Shown: piece after piece, positions 52,523-61,877 of the stretch
Layout of the letters: the number at the start of each line of letters is the position of its first letter
Position numbering within the stretch: the stretch's first letter is position 1
NCBI GenBank assembly: GCA_017517385.1
Contig: JAFWZG010000052.1
Coordinates: forward strand, 17,039 to 81,038
Direction: 5' to 3'
From: Akkermansia sp.
GTDB lineage: Bacteria > Verrucomicrobiota > Verrucomicrobiia > Verrucomicrobiales > Akkermansiaceae
Length of the DNA stretch: 64,000 nucleotides
The notes under the pieces: model-generated
The model's input: the letters and a program-made list of their open reading frames with translations, nothing else
Told to the model about the DNA's origin: nothing
The model's database searches: none
Made by a program: the position numbers and the translations under genes

Positions 52523-53050
52523 TCAGGCGCGGATGATGTAATCTTCGCGGCGGGGCTTGGGCTCATGAATGCCACCCTCCTCGGGATAACCGAGAATGCA
52601 GATGGCGAGGCCTTCATACTTGTCAGCAACGCCCCATTTTTCCATGAGTTCACGGCCCTCAGCGCTATCGAACATCTGCTTGCCGCGGTTAATCCAACAG
52701 GAACCAAGACCCACGGCATGAGCAGCGAGCATGAGTGTTCCCATCATGAGCGCAGCGTCATCGCGACCGGTGGGGACTGTGGTATCCGTGAATACCAGCA
52801 CGGCGGTGGGGGCACCGTACATCGGGTCCTTATCCGGGCCCCAGCCCATGAATGAGCCGTTGAGTACGGAGAGCTGCTTCAGGGTAGCAGCATCCTGCAC
52901 CACAACGAGCTGTGGTGTTTGCAGGCCTTTGCCGGTGGGTGTCCAAGTGGCTGCCTCCAGCACGGTGTTCAGCTGCTCGTCACTAATCTGCTCGCTCTTG
53001 TACTTGCGGCAGCTGCGGCGCGTGCGGATATCAGAGAGTGTCTCGGCCAT
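52523..53050 (-). CDS. Nitroreductase family flavoprotein
   Basis: The 175-residue protein has the FMN-binding start IRTRRSCRKYKSEQISDEQL, AATWTPTGKGLQTPQLVVVQ, a central DDAALMMGTLMLAAHAVGLG and SCWINR, and the end AICILGYP. This is the standard short nitroreductase layout. Enzymes of this family reduce nitro compounds or quinones with NAD(P)H; the substrate is unknown. The start at MAETLSD matches the family; a much longer in-frame ORF runs back into the TlpA-like gene. It is 4 nt downstream of the TlpA-like gene and probably cotranscribed. Confidence 0.9.
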   Translation of the reverse strand: MAETLSDIRTRRSCRKYKSEQISDEQLNTVLEAATWTPTGKGLQTPQLVVVQDAATLKQLSVLNGSFMGWGPDKDPMYGAPTAVLVFTDTTVPTGRDDAALMMGTLMLAAHAVGLGSCWINRGKQMFDSAEGRELMEKWGVADKYEGLAICILGYPEEGGIHEPKPRREDYIIRA

Positions 53051-53054
53051 AACG

Positions 53055-53582
53055 TTACTGGGCGTTAGCTGCGTTCTGAATTTCACGCTGCCAATCCTTG
53101 TAGCGCAGTCCGTGCCCACGGTACAGAAGCTTGCCGTACGCGTCCACCACCACGATGTGCGGAATGCCGACAATATCATTCGGGAAGCCCGGCATGGCTG
53201 CGGCCTCTGGTGATCTGTACATCAGCGTGGCAAACGGCGCGTTGTAATGCTCTATGTAGTTGCGAGCTGCTTCAGGGCTGCGATCGCAAGAGAGCAAAAT
53301 AACTTCTACGTCCTTATTTGCCATCATATTGGGGTATTCAGCTACAAGGCGGGGCATCACCATGCGGCACGGGCCACACCAGCTGGCAGAGCACACATAC
53401 ATGTAATACTTCGCTTCAGTGCTGGGTTTCACGTCAGTCACAAATGTGGTTCGGGCGATAGCCTGAGCCATCGGAGTAGGTGCCTCAATTGTGGCAGTAG
53501 GAGCAGGCTGCTCGCTGGTGGGCGTTTCGGCTGCGACTGCAGTAAAGGCCAGTAAGGCCGGAATCAGATGAAAAATTTTCAT
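53055..53582 (-). CDS. Secreted TlpA-like thioredoxin-fold protein (paralogue)
   Basis: The 175-residue protein has a signal peptide (FHLIPALLAFTAVAAE), a Pro/Thr-rich linker, and SASWCGPCRMVMPRLVAEYP (Cys69 and Cys72) with the cis-Pro strand IVGIPHIVVVDAYGK. It aligns with the 50373 product across the fold. The ATG at 53582 is supported by TTGACA-17-TAGCAT ending 9 nt upstream. It is followed by a nitroreductase gene in the same operon, which may link envelope thiol chemistry to cytoplasmic redox balance, though nothing proves it. Confidence 0.85.
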   Translation of the reverse strand: MKIFHLIPALLAFTAVAAETPTSEQPAPTATIEAPTPMAQAIARTTFVTDVKPSTEAKYYMYVCSASWCGPCRMVMPRLVAEYPNMMANKDVEVILLSCDRSPEAARNYIEHYNAPFATLMYRSPEAAAMPGFPNDIVGIPHIVVVDAYGKLLYRGHGLRYKDWQREIQNAANAQ

Positions 53583-53591
53583 ATCCCCCAC

Positions 53592-53620
53592 ATGCTAGCA
53601 GACATGCGGTTTCATGTCAA
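53592..53620 (-). promoter_or_regulatory. Promoter of TlpA-like/nitroreductase operon, near-leaderless
   Basis: On the minus strand TTGACA (53615-53620), 17 bp, TAGCAT (53592-53597), then 9 nt to the ATG at 53582. Confidence 0.72.
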
Positions 53621-53681
53621 TATGAAACGTGTTTCCGGCTCAGTAAAAAATTTTATGCTGGAAATCTGATTAGAAACGTGG

Positions 53682-53687
53682 TAAAAT
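53682..53687 (+). promoter_or_regulatory. -10 box of ilvD, short leader
   Basis: TAAAAT ends 9 nt before the ilvD ATG. The -35 region (TGGAAA at 17-bp spacing) is a poor match. Confidence 0.4.
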
Positions 53688-53696
53688 CCGCGCGCT

Positions 53697-55364
53697 ATGT
53701 TATCTGACCGTACAAAAGCCGGCATTGAGCGTGCACCGCATCGCAGTTTGATGCGTGCCACGGGCATGACTGATGAAGACATCAGGAAGCCCTTTATCGC
53801 AATCTGCAACTCTTTCAATGAAGTGATTCCCGGGCATGTTCACCTGAATAAGGTGGCTGAGCTCATCAAGGATGAAGTGCGAAAGGCCGGCGGTACTCCC
53901 ATCGAGTTCAATCTCATCGGCGTGTGCGATGGTATTGCCATGGCCCACCAAGGTATGAAGTTTTCACTGGCCAGCCGTGAGCTGATTGCTGACAGCGTGG
54001 AGACCATGCTGAGTGCTCACGCATTTGACGCTTGCATCTGCATTCCGAATTGCGATAAAATCGTTCCCGGTATGGTGATGGGCGCGCTGCGCTGCAATAT
54101 CCCCACGATTTTCTGCTCTGGCGGCCCCATGGCCGTGGGCAAGGGCCGCAATGGCGAGGATTTAGACCTCAACAGCGTGTTCGAGGCTGTAGCCGCCTGT
54201 AATGCCGGCAAGATTTCTGAAGACGAGCTGCACTTTATTGAGTGCAATGCTTGCCCGAGTGCCGGCTCCTGCAGTGGTATGTTCACGGCAAACTCCATGA
54301 ACTGCCTTTGCGAGGTGCTGGGTTTGGCTCTGCCGGGCAACGGCACGCTGCTGGCTCTCTCTGAGGAGCGTAAGGAGTTCTGGCGCGCGGCTGCTCGCCG
54401 CGCCGTGGAGATGGCGAAGCAGGGTGGACCGCTGCCCCGTGACCTCATCACTGAGGCTGCCATTGATAATGTGTTCACCTGCGATATGGCCATGGGCGGT
54501 TCCTCCAACACTGTGCTGCACACCCTCGCGTTTGCTGCCGAGGCCGGTTTCGAATATGACCTGAAGCGCATTGATGAGATTTCCAAGCGCACGCCGAACA
54601 TTTGCAAGGTGGCTCCCAGCTCCCGCTACCACATGCATGATGTGCTCCGTGCTGGTGGTATCATGACCATTCTGGCCGAAATCAACAAGATTCCTGGTGC
54701 GCTGAATACAAATGTGCCCACCGTGAGCGGCAAGACTCTGGGTGAGCAGATTGATGGTCTTTCTACAAAGGATGATGCCGTCATTCGCACTCTGGATAAT
54801 GCCTATTCCAAGGACGGAGGTCTTGCCGTGCTGTTCGGTAATTTGGCAGAGCAGGGCGCTATTGTGAAGAAAGCCGGCGTGCTGCCCGAAATGATGGTGC
54901 ACAGCGGTCCGGCCGTGATTTTCGAGAGTCAGGAATCAGCCTGTGCCGGTATCCTTGCTGATAAGGTGAAGCCCGGTGATGTGGTTGTTATCCGCAACGA
55001 AGGGCCTAAGGGTGGCCCAGGTATGCAGGAAATGCTTGCCCCCACGAGCTATATCATGGGCAAGGGCTTGGGCAACTGCGTGGCTCTCATTACGGATGGC
55101 CGTTTCTCCGGTGCTACTCATGGTGCCTGTATCGGTCATGTATCCCCTGAGGCTGCTGAAGGTGGCCTTATTGGCCTGCTGAAGGATGGCGATATCATCT
55201 CCATTGATATCCCGAATCGCTCTCTCTCTGTGGATTTGAGCGAAGAGGAAATTGCGGCCCGCCGCGCTCAGTGGCAGCCCACCATGCAGGAGATTTCCGG
55301 AAAGTGGCTCAAGCGTTATCGTAAACTGGCTACCAATGCCAGCCGTGGCGCTGTGCTGCAGTAG
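53697..55364 (+). CDS. ilvD: Dihydroxy-acid dehydratase
   Basis: IlvD dehydrates dihydroxy-isovalerate and -methylvalerate in branched-chain amino acid synthesis and carries an Fe-S cluster. The 555-residue protein has [33 protein letters not shown] (cluster Cys), [20 protein letters not shown] (cluster Cys), [51 protein letters not shown] and [13 protein letters not shown]. Length is typical. No other ilv genes are adjacent. An MFS transporter gene follows after 28 nt. Confidence 0.96.
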   Translation: MLSDRTKAGIERAPHRSLMRATGMTDEDIRKPFIAICNSFNEVIPGHVHLNKVAELIKDEVRKAGGTPIEFNLIGVCDGIAMAHQGMKFSLASRELIADSVETMLSAHAFDACICIPNCDKIVPGMVMGALRCNIPTIFCSGGPMAVGKGRNGEDLDLNSVFEAVAACNAGKISEDELHFIECNACPSAGSCSGMFTANSMNCLCEVLGLALPGNGTLLALSEERKEFWRAAARRAVEMAKQGGPLPRDLITEAAIDNVFTCDMAMGGSSNTVLHTLAFAAEAGFEYDLKRIDEISKRTPNICKVAPSSRYHMHDVLRAGGIMTILAEINKIPGALNTNVPTVSGKTLGEQIDGLSTKDDAVIRTLDNAYSKDGGLAVLFGNLAEQGAIVKKAGVLPEMMVHSGPAVIFESQESACAGILADKVKPGDVVVIRNEGPKGGPGMQEMLAPTSYIMGKGLGNCVALITDGRFSGATHGACIGHVSPEAAEGGLIGLLKDGDIISIDIPNRSLSVDLSEEEIAARRAQWQPTMQEISGKWLKRYRKLATNASRGAVLQ

Positions 55365-55392
55365 AGAAAACACACCCCACAACACCAAAACA

Positions 55393-56895
55393 ATGAGCGA
55401 AGAAAACAACCAGCTGGCCACCAAGGTCAACCCGATTGTGAAATACTTCTCAGAGTTCAAAGTGCTGCGCGAGTGCGGCAAGGACTTCTGGCTGACCAAC
55501 TTCATCCAATTCTTTGATGGTCTGTCGTATTTCTCTCTTATCATTGTGTTCACGCTGTTCTTGAAGGATTACTGCGGTTTCCGTGATGCGGACGCACCCT
55601 TCTGGGTCGGCATGTACACACTGTTCCTGTCCCTTTTCGTGTTCGCCGTGGGCACGATTTGTGACATTATTGGTCTGAAGCGTACGTATCTCATCGGCTT
55701 TACACTGCTGATTGGCGGCCGCCTCATTATGGCACTGGGTTCCGACTTCGGTACTCAGGTACTGGAGATGAGCCAAGATAGCTCCCGCTTCTTCGTTATC
55801 GCGGGTATCGGCATCCTCTCCTTCGGTACGGCTTTCATGAGCCCCTGTATCTCCACCTCCATCCGCCGCTTTACCACGCTGCGTGCTCGTCCCACAGGTT
55901 TCAACTTCTATTACCTGTTCATGAACATCGGCGCTTTCCTGGCTGGTATGGCTGTGGTGGATCCCATTCGTGGCGCCTGCGAAGGTGTGGATGGTCTGTT
56001 CTGGGTAATTAACTTTGGTACAGCCTGTAACGTGATTGCCTTCATCTTTACTCGTTTCATTGATGAGAACTACTACGCTGTGCCTGAGGAGCGTATTGCT
56101 AAGAAGGAAGCTGCCCAGCGCCGTCCTCTTCAGCTTATCGGTGAAGTGGCCCGTGAGCGCGCTTTCCAGAAGCTCATCGTTTTCCTTGTGCTCACGCTCG
56201 GTGTGCGCTTGGTCTTCACCCTGCAGTTCCTTGTGATGCCGCAGTACTATCTGCGCACCATCGGTGATGACTTCGATTTGGGTATCATTAACTCTTTCAA
56301 TCCCTTCATCATCATTACCGGTCTTATCATCATCATCCCCATCCTTAACCGTTTCTCCACGGTTAAACTCATGATTTCCGGTATGTCCATCTCCGCGGCC
56401 TCCATGTTGCTGCTGGCTCTTCCGCCGGAGTGGTACTTCGTCATTCCCGGTATTGAGACACTCGGTCAGGCATACTTCTTTGCCGTTGTTGCTCAGATTA
56501 TCATCTTTGCCGCCGGTGAGCTGCTGTTCAGCCCGCGATTCTCTGAATACGTGGCTCGCGTGGCTCCCAAGGATAAGGTGGCTTCCTACATGTCACTCTC
56601 CGCTCTGCCCATGTTCATTGCCAAGCCGATTAACGGCGTGGTGGGCGGTCTGCTTGTTTCGTACTTCTGTTACGATGGTATCGCCGCCAAGATGGATACC
56701 GGTCACATTGACTTCTGGCACTCCCCTGAGCTGATGTGGACCCTCTATCTCATCATGGCTGTTATCTCTCCGCTGGCTATCATCCTGACCAAGGACAGCT
56801 TCGTGTCTGACCACCCTGAAGAGGACGCCGCCGAAAAGGCTGATGAGCCCGAGGCAGCAGCTGAAAATGAAGAAACTGCCACCCAGAACGCCTAA
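55393..56895 (+). CDS. MFS transporter, possibly POT-like
   Basis: The 500-residue protein has about 12 membrane segments. The first follows an amphipathic N-terminus (FIQFFDGLSYFSLIIVFTLF). The loop between TM2 and TM3 carries GTICDIIGLKRTYLIG, the MFS motif A equivalent, and NFYYLFMNIGAFLAGM resembles the family of proton-dependent peptide transporters. The C-terminus is an acidic tail (EEDAAEKADEPEAAAENEET). The substrate is unknown. The ATG at 55393 begins MSEENNQ; the longer in-frame ORF overlaps ilvD. The leader is C/A-rich with no Shine-Dalgarno motif. Confidence 0.85.
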   Translation: MSEENNQLATKVNPIVKYFSEFKVLRECGKDFWLTNFIQFFDGLSYFSLIIVFTLFLKDYCGFRDADAPFWVGMYTLFLSLFVFAVGTICDIIGLKRTYLIGFTLLIGGRLIMALGSDFGTQVLEMSQDSSRFFVIAGIGILSFGTAFMSPCISTSIRRFTTLRARPTGFNFYYLFMNIGAFLAGMAVVDPIRGACEGVDGLFWVINFGTACNVIAFIFTRFIDENYYAVPEERIAKKEAAQRRPLQLIGEVARERAFQKLIVFLVLTLGVRLVFTLQFLVMPQYYLRTIGDDFDLGIINSFNPFIIITGLIIIIPILNRFSTVKLMISGMSISAASMLLLALPPEWYFVIPGIETLGQAYFFAVVAQIIIFAAGELLFSPRFSEYVARVAPKDKVASYMSLSALPMFIAKPINGVVGGLLVSYFCYDGIAAKMDTGHIDFWHSPELMWTLYLIMAVISPLAIILTKDSFVSDHPEEDAAEKADEPEAAAENEETATQNA

Positions 56896-56917
56896 CCCAT
56901 AGAAAATCTCATTTACC

Positions 56918-58801
56918 ATGTCTGATACTAAAATCAACGCCGGGCGTGAGACTCGCGCAAAGTTCTGGCCCGTGTTCGCGCCGTACCTCTTGCTACTTGC
57001 TGTGCTTATTGCGGGAGCCGTAGCATCTGCTACCACTGGTGAATTGCAGCTGATTGGCGGCACTGTCGTGTGCGGTTGTCTGCTGGTTATGGCGGTATAT
57101 CTTATCTGTATTCAGTGGCATGTGGTGCGCCGCCTGCATGATGCCGGCGTGAGCCGCTTCTTCTTCTGGATGCTGGTAGTAGTGGAAATCATTTCCGTTG
57201 CATTCCAGATTTTGCCTCTGCTTACCGGTGCGGCTGCTCCTGAGTGGGTTGAGAGCGTTAATCTGATTCTTGTGGCCGGTTTCTGCAGCGTGCTGCATGT
57301 GGCTCTGCTGGTGTTCTTCCTGCTGCCCTCTCAGGCTGGTACGAATGACTACGGCGATAACCCTGAGTACCCCGGTGTTCCTTTCACCGGTACGTCCTGG
57401 GGCGGTATTGTGGAGGATATGCTGAAGCTCATGCTTGTCATGGGTACGCTTGGTTACCTCTGCAACCTCGCCATGAAGCCCTTCGAGCAGACCTCCGCTA
57501 CGGACTCCCTCGTGTCCCTCATCCGTAAGGGTGCTTTGGAGACGGATAAGAACGGCGAGGAAATTGATAACGTGTACCTGCGTGAGCTTGCATCCGGTAA
57601 GGAAGGTGACGCGAACTTCGTTAACACCGCTGATTCCACCGGCCGTACTCCGCTCATGTGGGCTGTATACGCTAACTATAACAACCCGGAGGACGCTCTT
57701 TCCCGAGACCTCGCCCGCTTGTACTATGTGCGAAACCTTCTCTCTCAGCCCGGTATTGATGTGCAGGCTAAGGATAAGGATGGCTTCACCGCCTTGCACT
57801 GGGCTTCCTGGAGCGGCATGCCTTACTGCACGCTGCTGCTGGTGGAGGCCGGGCTGGATGTGAACGCCAAGGAAAACAACGGCTATACTCCGCTGATGCT
57901 GGCTGCCATGCGTGGCAACAACGAGGCTGTGCGCATGTTGCTTTCCCTCGGAGCTGATGCGTCCCTGAAGAACAACGCCGGTCAGACTGCTGCTGAGCTC
58001 GTCGCCGGTGGTGAGGGTGCATATAGTAAGCGTGATAACTTCTGGTTCTCACTCATTTTCTCCTCTGAGCGTGAGACGGCTTACCGTGGAACTATCGAGC
58101 TGCTGAGCAATCCTCCCGCTGCGCGCAGTGTGGCTGAGTGGATGGATGATATGGCTCGTATGAGCGGTGAAGCTCGTGCTGAGCGCCTCGGCTCCGCCAT
58201 TATCGAAGTAAATCCTGAGACCAAGCTCACTGTGCTGCTTGAGACTGTGCTTGCTGCCGGCAAGGCAGAGAATACGCAGGAGTATGATGCTGCCATTCAT
58301 TACTTCGTGCTTGGCCAGTTGAAGGCCATCGCGGAACGAGAAAAGAAACTGGCTGAAGATGGTAAGCCCGTGGCAAATTCCGCTGTGCTGGCTACTGATG
58401 CCGAAGGCCGCAATGCTCTGGATATAGCCTTGCAGTTTGGGCTCACCAGAACTGCTGAGCATCTTCGCACGGTGCTGCAGCCCTCCGCAGCCGCTCCTGA
58501 AAGCACGCCCGCAGAGCCTGATACCCCCGTGCTGCCCACTCCTGCTCTGGATGCTGAGCCTGCGGCTCCCGCTGGGGAACCCGCTCCCGCTGTAGAACCC
58601 GCTCCCGCTGAGGAGACCATCAGCTATGAGGCTGTGGAGTTCACGGCTCCTGAGGTAGACGGCGGCACCGCCGGAGAGGAGCTGCCCACTCCCGAGCCCG
58701 CTGCTGACATTGTTCCCGCAGCGGAGGATGCCGCCGGAACAGCGGTGGACACTATGAGCGATGCTGAGATACAGGATATGCCCGCCGTTGAGGAGCTCTG
58801 A
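56918..58801 (+). CDS. DUF805-like membrane domain fused to ankyrin repeats
   Basis: The 627-residue protein starts with four hydrophobic segments (about 20-37, 46-66, 82-105, 112-132). WHVVRRLHDAGVSRFFFWML matches the RRLHDxG motif of DUF805 membrane proteins. A fifth segment lies near 165-185. Ankyrin repeats follow: TPLMWAVYANYNNPEDALSR, TALHWASWSGMPYCTLLLVE, TPLMLAAMRGNNEAVRMLLS and, after a helical insert, NALDIALQFGLTRTAEHLRT. The last 110 residues are Pro/Ala/Glu-rich. DUF805 function is unknown. It follows the MFS gene by 22 nt and ends in a terminator. Confidence 0.8.
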   Translation: MSDTKINAGRETRAKFWPVFAPYLLLLAVLIAGAVASATTGELQLIGGTVVCGCLLVMAVYLICIQWHVVRRLHDAGVSRFFFWMLVVVEIISVAFQILPLLTGAAAPEWVESVNLILVAGFCSVLHVALLVFFLLPSQAGTNDYGDNPEYPGVPFTGTSWGGIVEDMLKLMLVMGTLGYLCNLAMKPFEQTSATDSLVSLIRKGALETDKNGEEIDNVYLRELASGKEGDANFVNTADSTGRTPLMWAVYANYNNPEDALSRDLARLYYVRNLLSQPGIDVQAKDKDGFTALHWASWSGMPYCTLLLVEAGLDVNAKENNGYTPLMLAAMRGNNEAVRMLLSLGADASLKNNAGQTAAELVAGGEGAYSKRDNFWFSLIFSSERETAYRGTIELLSNPPAARSVAEWMDDMARMSGEARAERLGSAIIEVNPETKLTVLLETVLAAGKAENTQEYDAAIHYFVLGQLKAIAEREKKLAEDGKPVANSAVLATDAEGRNALDIALQFGLTRTAEHLRTVLQPSAAAPESTPAEPDTPVLPTPALDAEPAAPAGEPAPAVEPAPAEETISYEAVEFTAPEVDGGTAGEELPTPEPAADIVPAAEDAAGTAVDTMSDAEIQDMPAVEEL

Positions 58802-58828
58802 TTCCTGAACTCTCACCGTATTTTTTCG

Positions 58829-58858
58829 GCCTCCCGTTTTCAGAACGGGAGGCTGTTT
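58829..58858 (+). terminator. Intrinsic terminator of ilvD-MFS-ankyrin unit
   Basis: A perfect 10-bp stem (58829-58838 against 58844-58853) with a 5-nt loop is followed by TGTTTT. Confidence 0.75.
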
Positions 58859-58901
58859 TGATATATAGGTTGCCATATATTGCTCATGACGGGAAAGCGG
58901 C

Positions 58902-58930
58902 TTGACATGCTCTGCCATTCAGTCTATAAG
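58902..58930 (+). promoter_or_regulatory. Promoter of hisG-hisIE
   Basis: TTGACA (58902-58907), 17 bp, TATAAG (58925-58930). The leader to the ATG at 58992 is about 55 nt. Confidence 0.78.
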
Positions 58931-58991
58931 ATACCTCGTTCAGCGCACATGGAGTGCATGGAAATAACTTATCCCCGAACATACAGAAGAT

Positions 58992-59846
58992 ATGAAACTG
59001 AGAATTGCGGTCCAATCCAAGGGGCGTCTTAACGAGGACACCATGGCAATTCTGGCGGAAGCCGGAATTAAGGTTAGCTCATCCAAGAGAACGCTACTGG
59101 TTTCTGCTCGTAAATTCCCCATGGAGGTGCTTTACCTTCGTGATGATGATATCCCCGAGACCGTGACTGACGGCGTGGCTGATATCGGCGTCGTGGGGCT
59201 TAACGAGTATCTGGAGCGAGGCGGGGATGCTGATATCGTTAAAAAGCTGGGCTTCGGCGGCTGCCGCCTGAGCATAGCTGTTCCCAAGGAGTTTGAATAC
59301 ACCGGCCCGCAGTGGCTGCAGGGGCGCCGTATTGCTACGTCCTACCCCGTCATCCTTCGCAAGTGGCTGGAAGAGCAGGGCGTTCAGGCTCATATCCACG
59401 TGATTACCGGTTCTGTGGAGATTTCCACCGGCATTGGACTGGCTGATGCTATTTTTGATATCGTGAGCAGTGGTGCCACCCTTGTGAGCAACAACCTGCG
59501 AGAGGTGGAAGTGGTGCTGGAAAGTGAGGCCGTGCTTATTGCCCACAAGAACTTGCCAGCGGAAAAGCGCGAGATTCTTGATAAGCTCCTCTTCCGTATG
59601 GACGCCGTGATGACGGCAGCCGATAAACGCTATGTGCTCATGAATGCTCCTGAGGAGTGCGTGGAGCAGATTGTGGCAGAGCTGCCCGGCGTGAAGAGCC
59701 CCACCATCATGCCTCTCGCTCAGAAGGGGTGGTGCAGCATTCACACTGTGCTGGATGAAGCTTGCTTCTGGGATATCATTGGTCGCCTGAAAGAAGCCGG
59801 CGCTCAGGGTATTCTTGTGCTGCCTATCGAGAAAATGATTCTGTGA
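58992..59846 (+). CDS. hisG: ATP phosphoribosyltransferase, long form
   Basis: HisG joins ATP and PRPP in the first step of histidine synthesis. The 284-residue length, with a C-terminal ACT-like regulatory domain (about 210-284, [19 protein letters not shown]), marks the long form that works without HisZ and is feedback-inhibited by histidine. Catalytic-domain motifs are [46 protein letters not shown] and the PRPP loop around [16 protein letters not shown]. hisIE follows after 32 nt, so the two form a short his operon. Confidence 0.95.
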   Translation: MKLRIAVQSKGRLNEDTMAILAEAGIKVSSSKRTLLVSARKFPMEVLYLRDDDIPETVTDGVADIGVVGLNEYLERGGDADIVKKLGFGGCRLSIAVPKEFEYTGPQWLQGRRIATSYPVILRKWLEEQGVQAHIHVITGSVEISTGIGLADAIFDIVSSGATLVSNNLREVEVVLESEAVLIAHKNLPAEKREILDKLLFRMDAVMTAADKRYVLMNAPEECVEQIVAELPGVKSPTIMPLAQKGWCSIHTVLDEACFWDIIGRLKEAGAQGILVLPIEKMIL

Positions 59847-59878
59847 TTTTCACCTCCGTTTTCAGAAAGGGAAATACC

Positions 59879-60493
59879 ATGACAATCGATTTTGACAAAT
59901 GCGGTGGCCTCGTGCCGGCCATCATTCAGGATGCTTCCACCGGTAAGGTGCTCATGCTTGGTTACATGAATGCGGAATCCTATGCCCGCACTCAGGAGAC
60001 CGGCCGTGTGTGTTTCTGGAGCCGCAGCCGCCAGTGCCTGTGGACCAAGGGGGAAACCAGCGGTAACTATCTGGAGGTAGTGAGCGTGAAGGTGGATTGT
60101 GATAATGATACTCTGCTCATTCAAGCTACGCCTCATGGCCCGGTGTGTCACACGGGTACCGATACATGCTGGGGTGAGAAAAATGAGCCCAGCTCGCTGC
60201 CTTTCCTCACTGAACTGCAGGACTTCATCAATAAGCGCCACGAGGAAATGCCTGAGGGTTCTTACACGACCTCTCTTTTCCGCGATGGCGTGAATCGCAT
60301 GGCGCAGAAGGTGGGTGAGGAAGCTCTGGAGGCTTGTATTGAAGCCTGCAATGGCACGAATGAGCGCCTCGTATATGAGGCCTCTGATATGCTCTATCAC
60401 CTCATTGTTCTTCTTACGTCCAAAGGTCTGCGTATTGAGCAGGTGGTGGATGAGCTTGCCTCCCGCCACAAGCCGGGCTGGAAAAAGCACTAA
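59879..60493 (+). CDS. hisI: Bifunctional phosphoribosyl-AMP cyclohydrolase/phosphoribosyl-ATP pyrophosphatase
   Basis: The 204-residue protein catalyses steps 2 and 3 of histidine synthesis. The HisI domain (about 1-115) has [37 protein letters not shown] and [20 protein letters not shown] with the zinc/metal Cys and Asp residues. The HisE domain (about 118-204) has [32 protein letters not shown] and [16 protein letters not shown]. The start at 59879 (MTIDFDK) matches the family; the in-frame extension runs into hisG. A weak purine stretch (AAAGGGA) precedes it. Confidence 0.95.
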   Translation: MTIDFDKCGGLVPAIIQDASTGKVLMLGYMNAESYARTQETGRVCFWSRSRQCLWTKGETSGNYLEVVSVKVDCDNDTLLIQATPHGPVCHTGTDTCWGEKNEPSSLPFLTELQDFINKRHEEMPEGSYTTSLFRDGVNRMAQKVGEEALEACIEACNGTNERLVYEASDMLYHLIVLLTSKGLRIEQVVDELASRHKPGWKKH

Positions 60494-60535
60494 GCATGAT
60501 TAGGTTGATTTTCCTCTACTGTAGACTTGATTAAT

Positions 60536-61873
60536 ATGCAGTTCAATACACCGGAGTTTGTTCTTTTCTTTTTTCTAGTTGCTGTAGTTGTGTATATAGC
60601 CAATCGGCTTTTATTGTGTAAGGCGCGCAATGTGCTCTTGCTGATTGCATCATACGCGTTTTACGCCAATTTGCACATATACTATCCATTGTTACTTTTA
60701 TTTGTAACTTTGGTAAACTTTATTGGCGGGCGTTGGTTACAGCGAGGTGGTTTAACAGAAAAGCAGAAGAAATTAATTATTTCTGTGGATGTTATTCTCT
60801 CTTTAGTACCGCTGGTAGTGCTTAAGTATGCCCCGGTTTATACCGATAGCTTATGGCTGCCTGTTGGGTTGTCTTTCTTCACTTTTCAATCACTTACATA
60901 TTCACTAGATATATATCGCGGGAAAATAACAGAGAAATATACTTTGTTGGATGTATCTCTTTTTATTGCATTTTTTCCAACGATTTTGTCCGGTCCTATC
61001 GAGCGAGCTCGCAATGTTATTCCTCAGTTGCGAGAAAAATTGCCTTTTAGTTGGGAAAATACCGTAGAAGGAGCTCAGACCTTTACGTGGGGGCTTTTTA
61101 AAAAAATGGTAATTGCGGATCGTCTGGCTGAGTGGGTTGATGCTATTTATGCACAGGGGCTCTCTGCATCCGGTGGGTCGTTGGCTGTGGCCGCTGTTTT
61201 GTATAGTTTTCAGATATATTGTGATTTCAGTGGTTATGCCTCCATGGCAATTGGAGTGGGGCGTATGCTGGGAATAAAGTTGATGGAGAACTTTTACTTC
61301 CCGTATTTTGCCTCTTCCATTAAGGATTTCTGGCGCCGGTGGCACATATCTCTTACCAGTTGGTTTACTGAATATGTATACATATCAATGGGTGGAAATC
61401 GAGTTTCCCGTGTTCGCTGGCTTCTGAATATATCATGTGTATTTATATTAAGCGGTGTATGGCATGGTGCTACTTGGTCATTTGTAATATGGGGGGCTAT
61501 TCATGCTGTGCTATATCTGACTGAATATTTTACTGGTTTTGTTGGTAAGAACATATTTTACAGAATTTTAGTTTTTGTTGGTGTGACGCTCGCGTGGGTG
61601 TTCTTCCGGGTTGAGAATTCAGCAGAGGCCGCTAGTATGATTGCAAAAATGTTTACCGGTCCGTGGACCCCTGTCAAGTATGGCGTAAAACTTGCGCCTA
61701 TTGCAGCTGTTACCATAGGGGTATTGATAAGCTTTATTGTGATAGAGTATGCTCAGTATAAAAAGAAGCTTCCCACGCATTGGCTGTGGAGGTCTGCTGG
61801 TTTTGCTCTTATGATTGTTTGTATATCGTTGTTCTCGGCTAGCGCCTCTCAGTTTGTATATTTTAAATTCTGA
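60536..61873 (+). CDS. MBOAT-family O-acyltransferase (AlgI-like)
   Basis: The protein of 445 residues is polytopic, with about 11 membrane segments. It carries AlgI/DltB-type motifs: FLPVGLSFFTFQSLTYSLDI-like WLPVGLSFFTFQSLTYSLDI, FFPTILSGPIERARNVIPQL, the cytoplasmic IKDFWRRWHISLTSWFTEYV (first conserved His) and SGVWHGATWSFVIWG (catalytic His). Such proteins move acyl groups across the inner membrane to an extracytoplasmic partner for polysaccharide or cell-wall O-acetylation. The next gene encodes a probable SGNH partner 4 nt downstream. The start at MQFNTPEF is the family N-terminus. Base use is AT-richer than the his genes. Confidence 0.9.
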   Translation: MQFNTPEFVLFFFLVAVVVYIANRLLLCKARNVLLLIASYAFYANLHIYYPLLLLFVTLVNFIGGRWLQRGGLTEKQKKLIISVDVILSLVPLVVLKYAPVYTDSLWLPVGLSFFTFQSLTYSLDIYRGKITEKYTLLDVSLFIAFFPTILSGPIERARNVIPQLREKLPFSWENTVEGAQTFTWGLFKKMVIADRLAEWVDAIYAQGLSASGGSLAVAAVLYSFQIYCDFSGYASMAIGVGRMLGIKLMENFYFPYFASSIKDFWRRWHISLTSWFTEYVYISMGGNRVSRVRWLLNISCVFILSGVWHGATWSFVIWGAIHAVLYLTEYFTGFVGKNIFYRILVFVGVTLAWVFFRVENSAEAASMIAKMFTGPWTPVKYGVKLAPIAAVTIGVLISFIVIEYAQYKKKLPTHWLWRSAGFALMIVCISLFSASASQFVYFKF

Positions 61874-61877
61874 CGTT

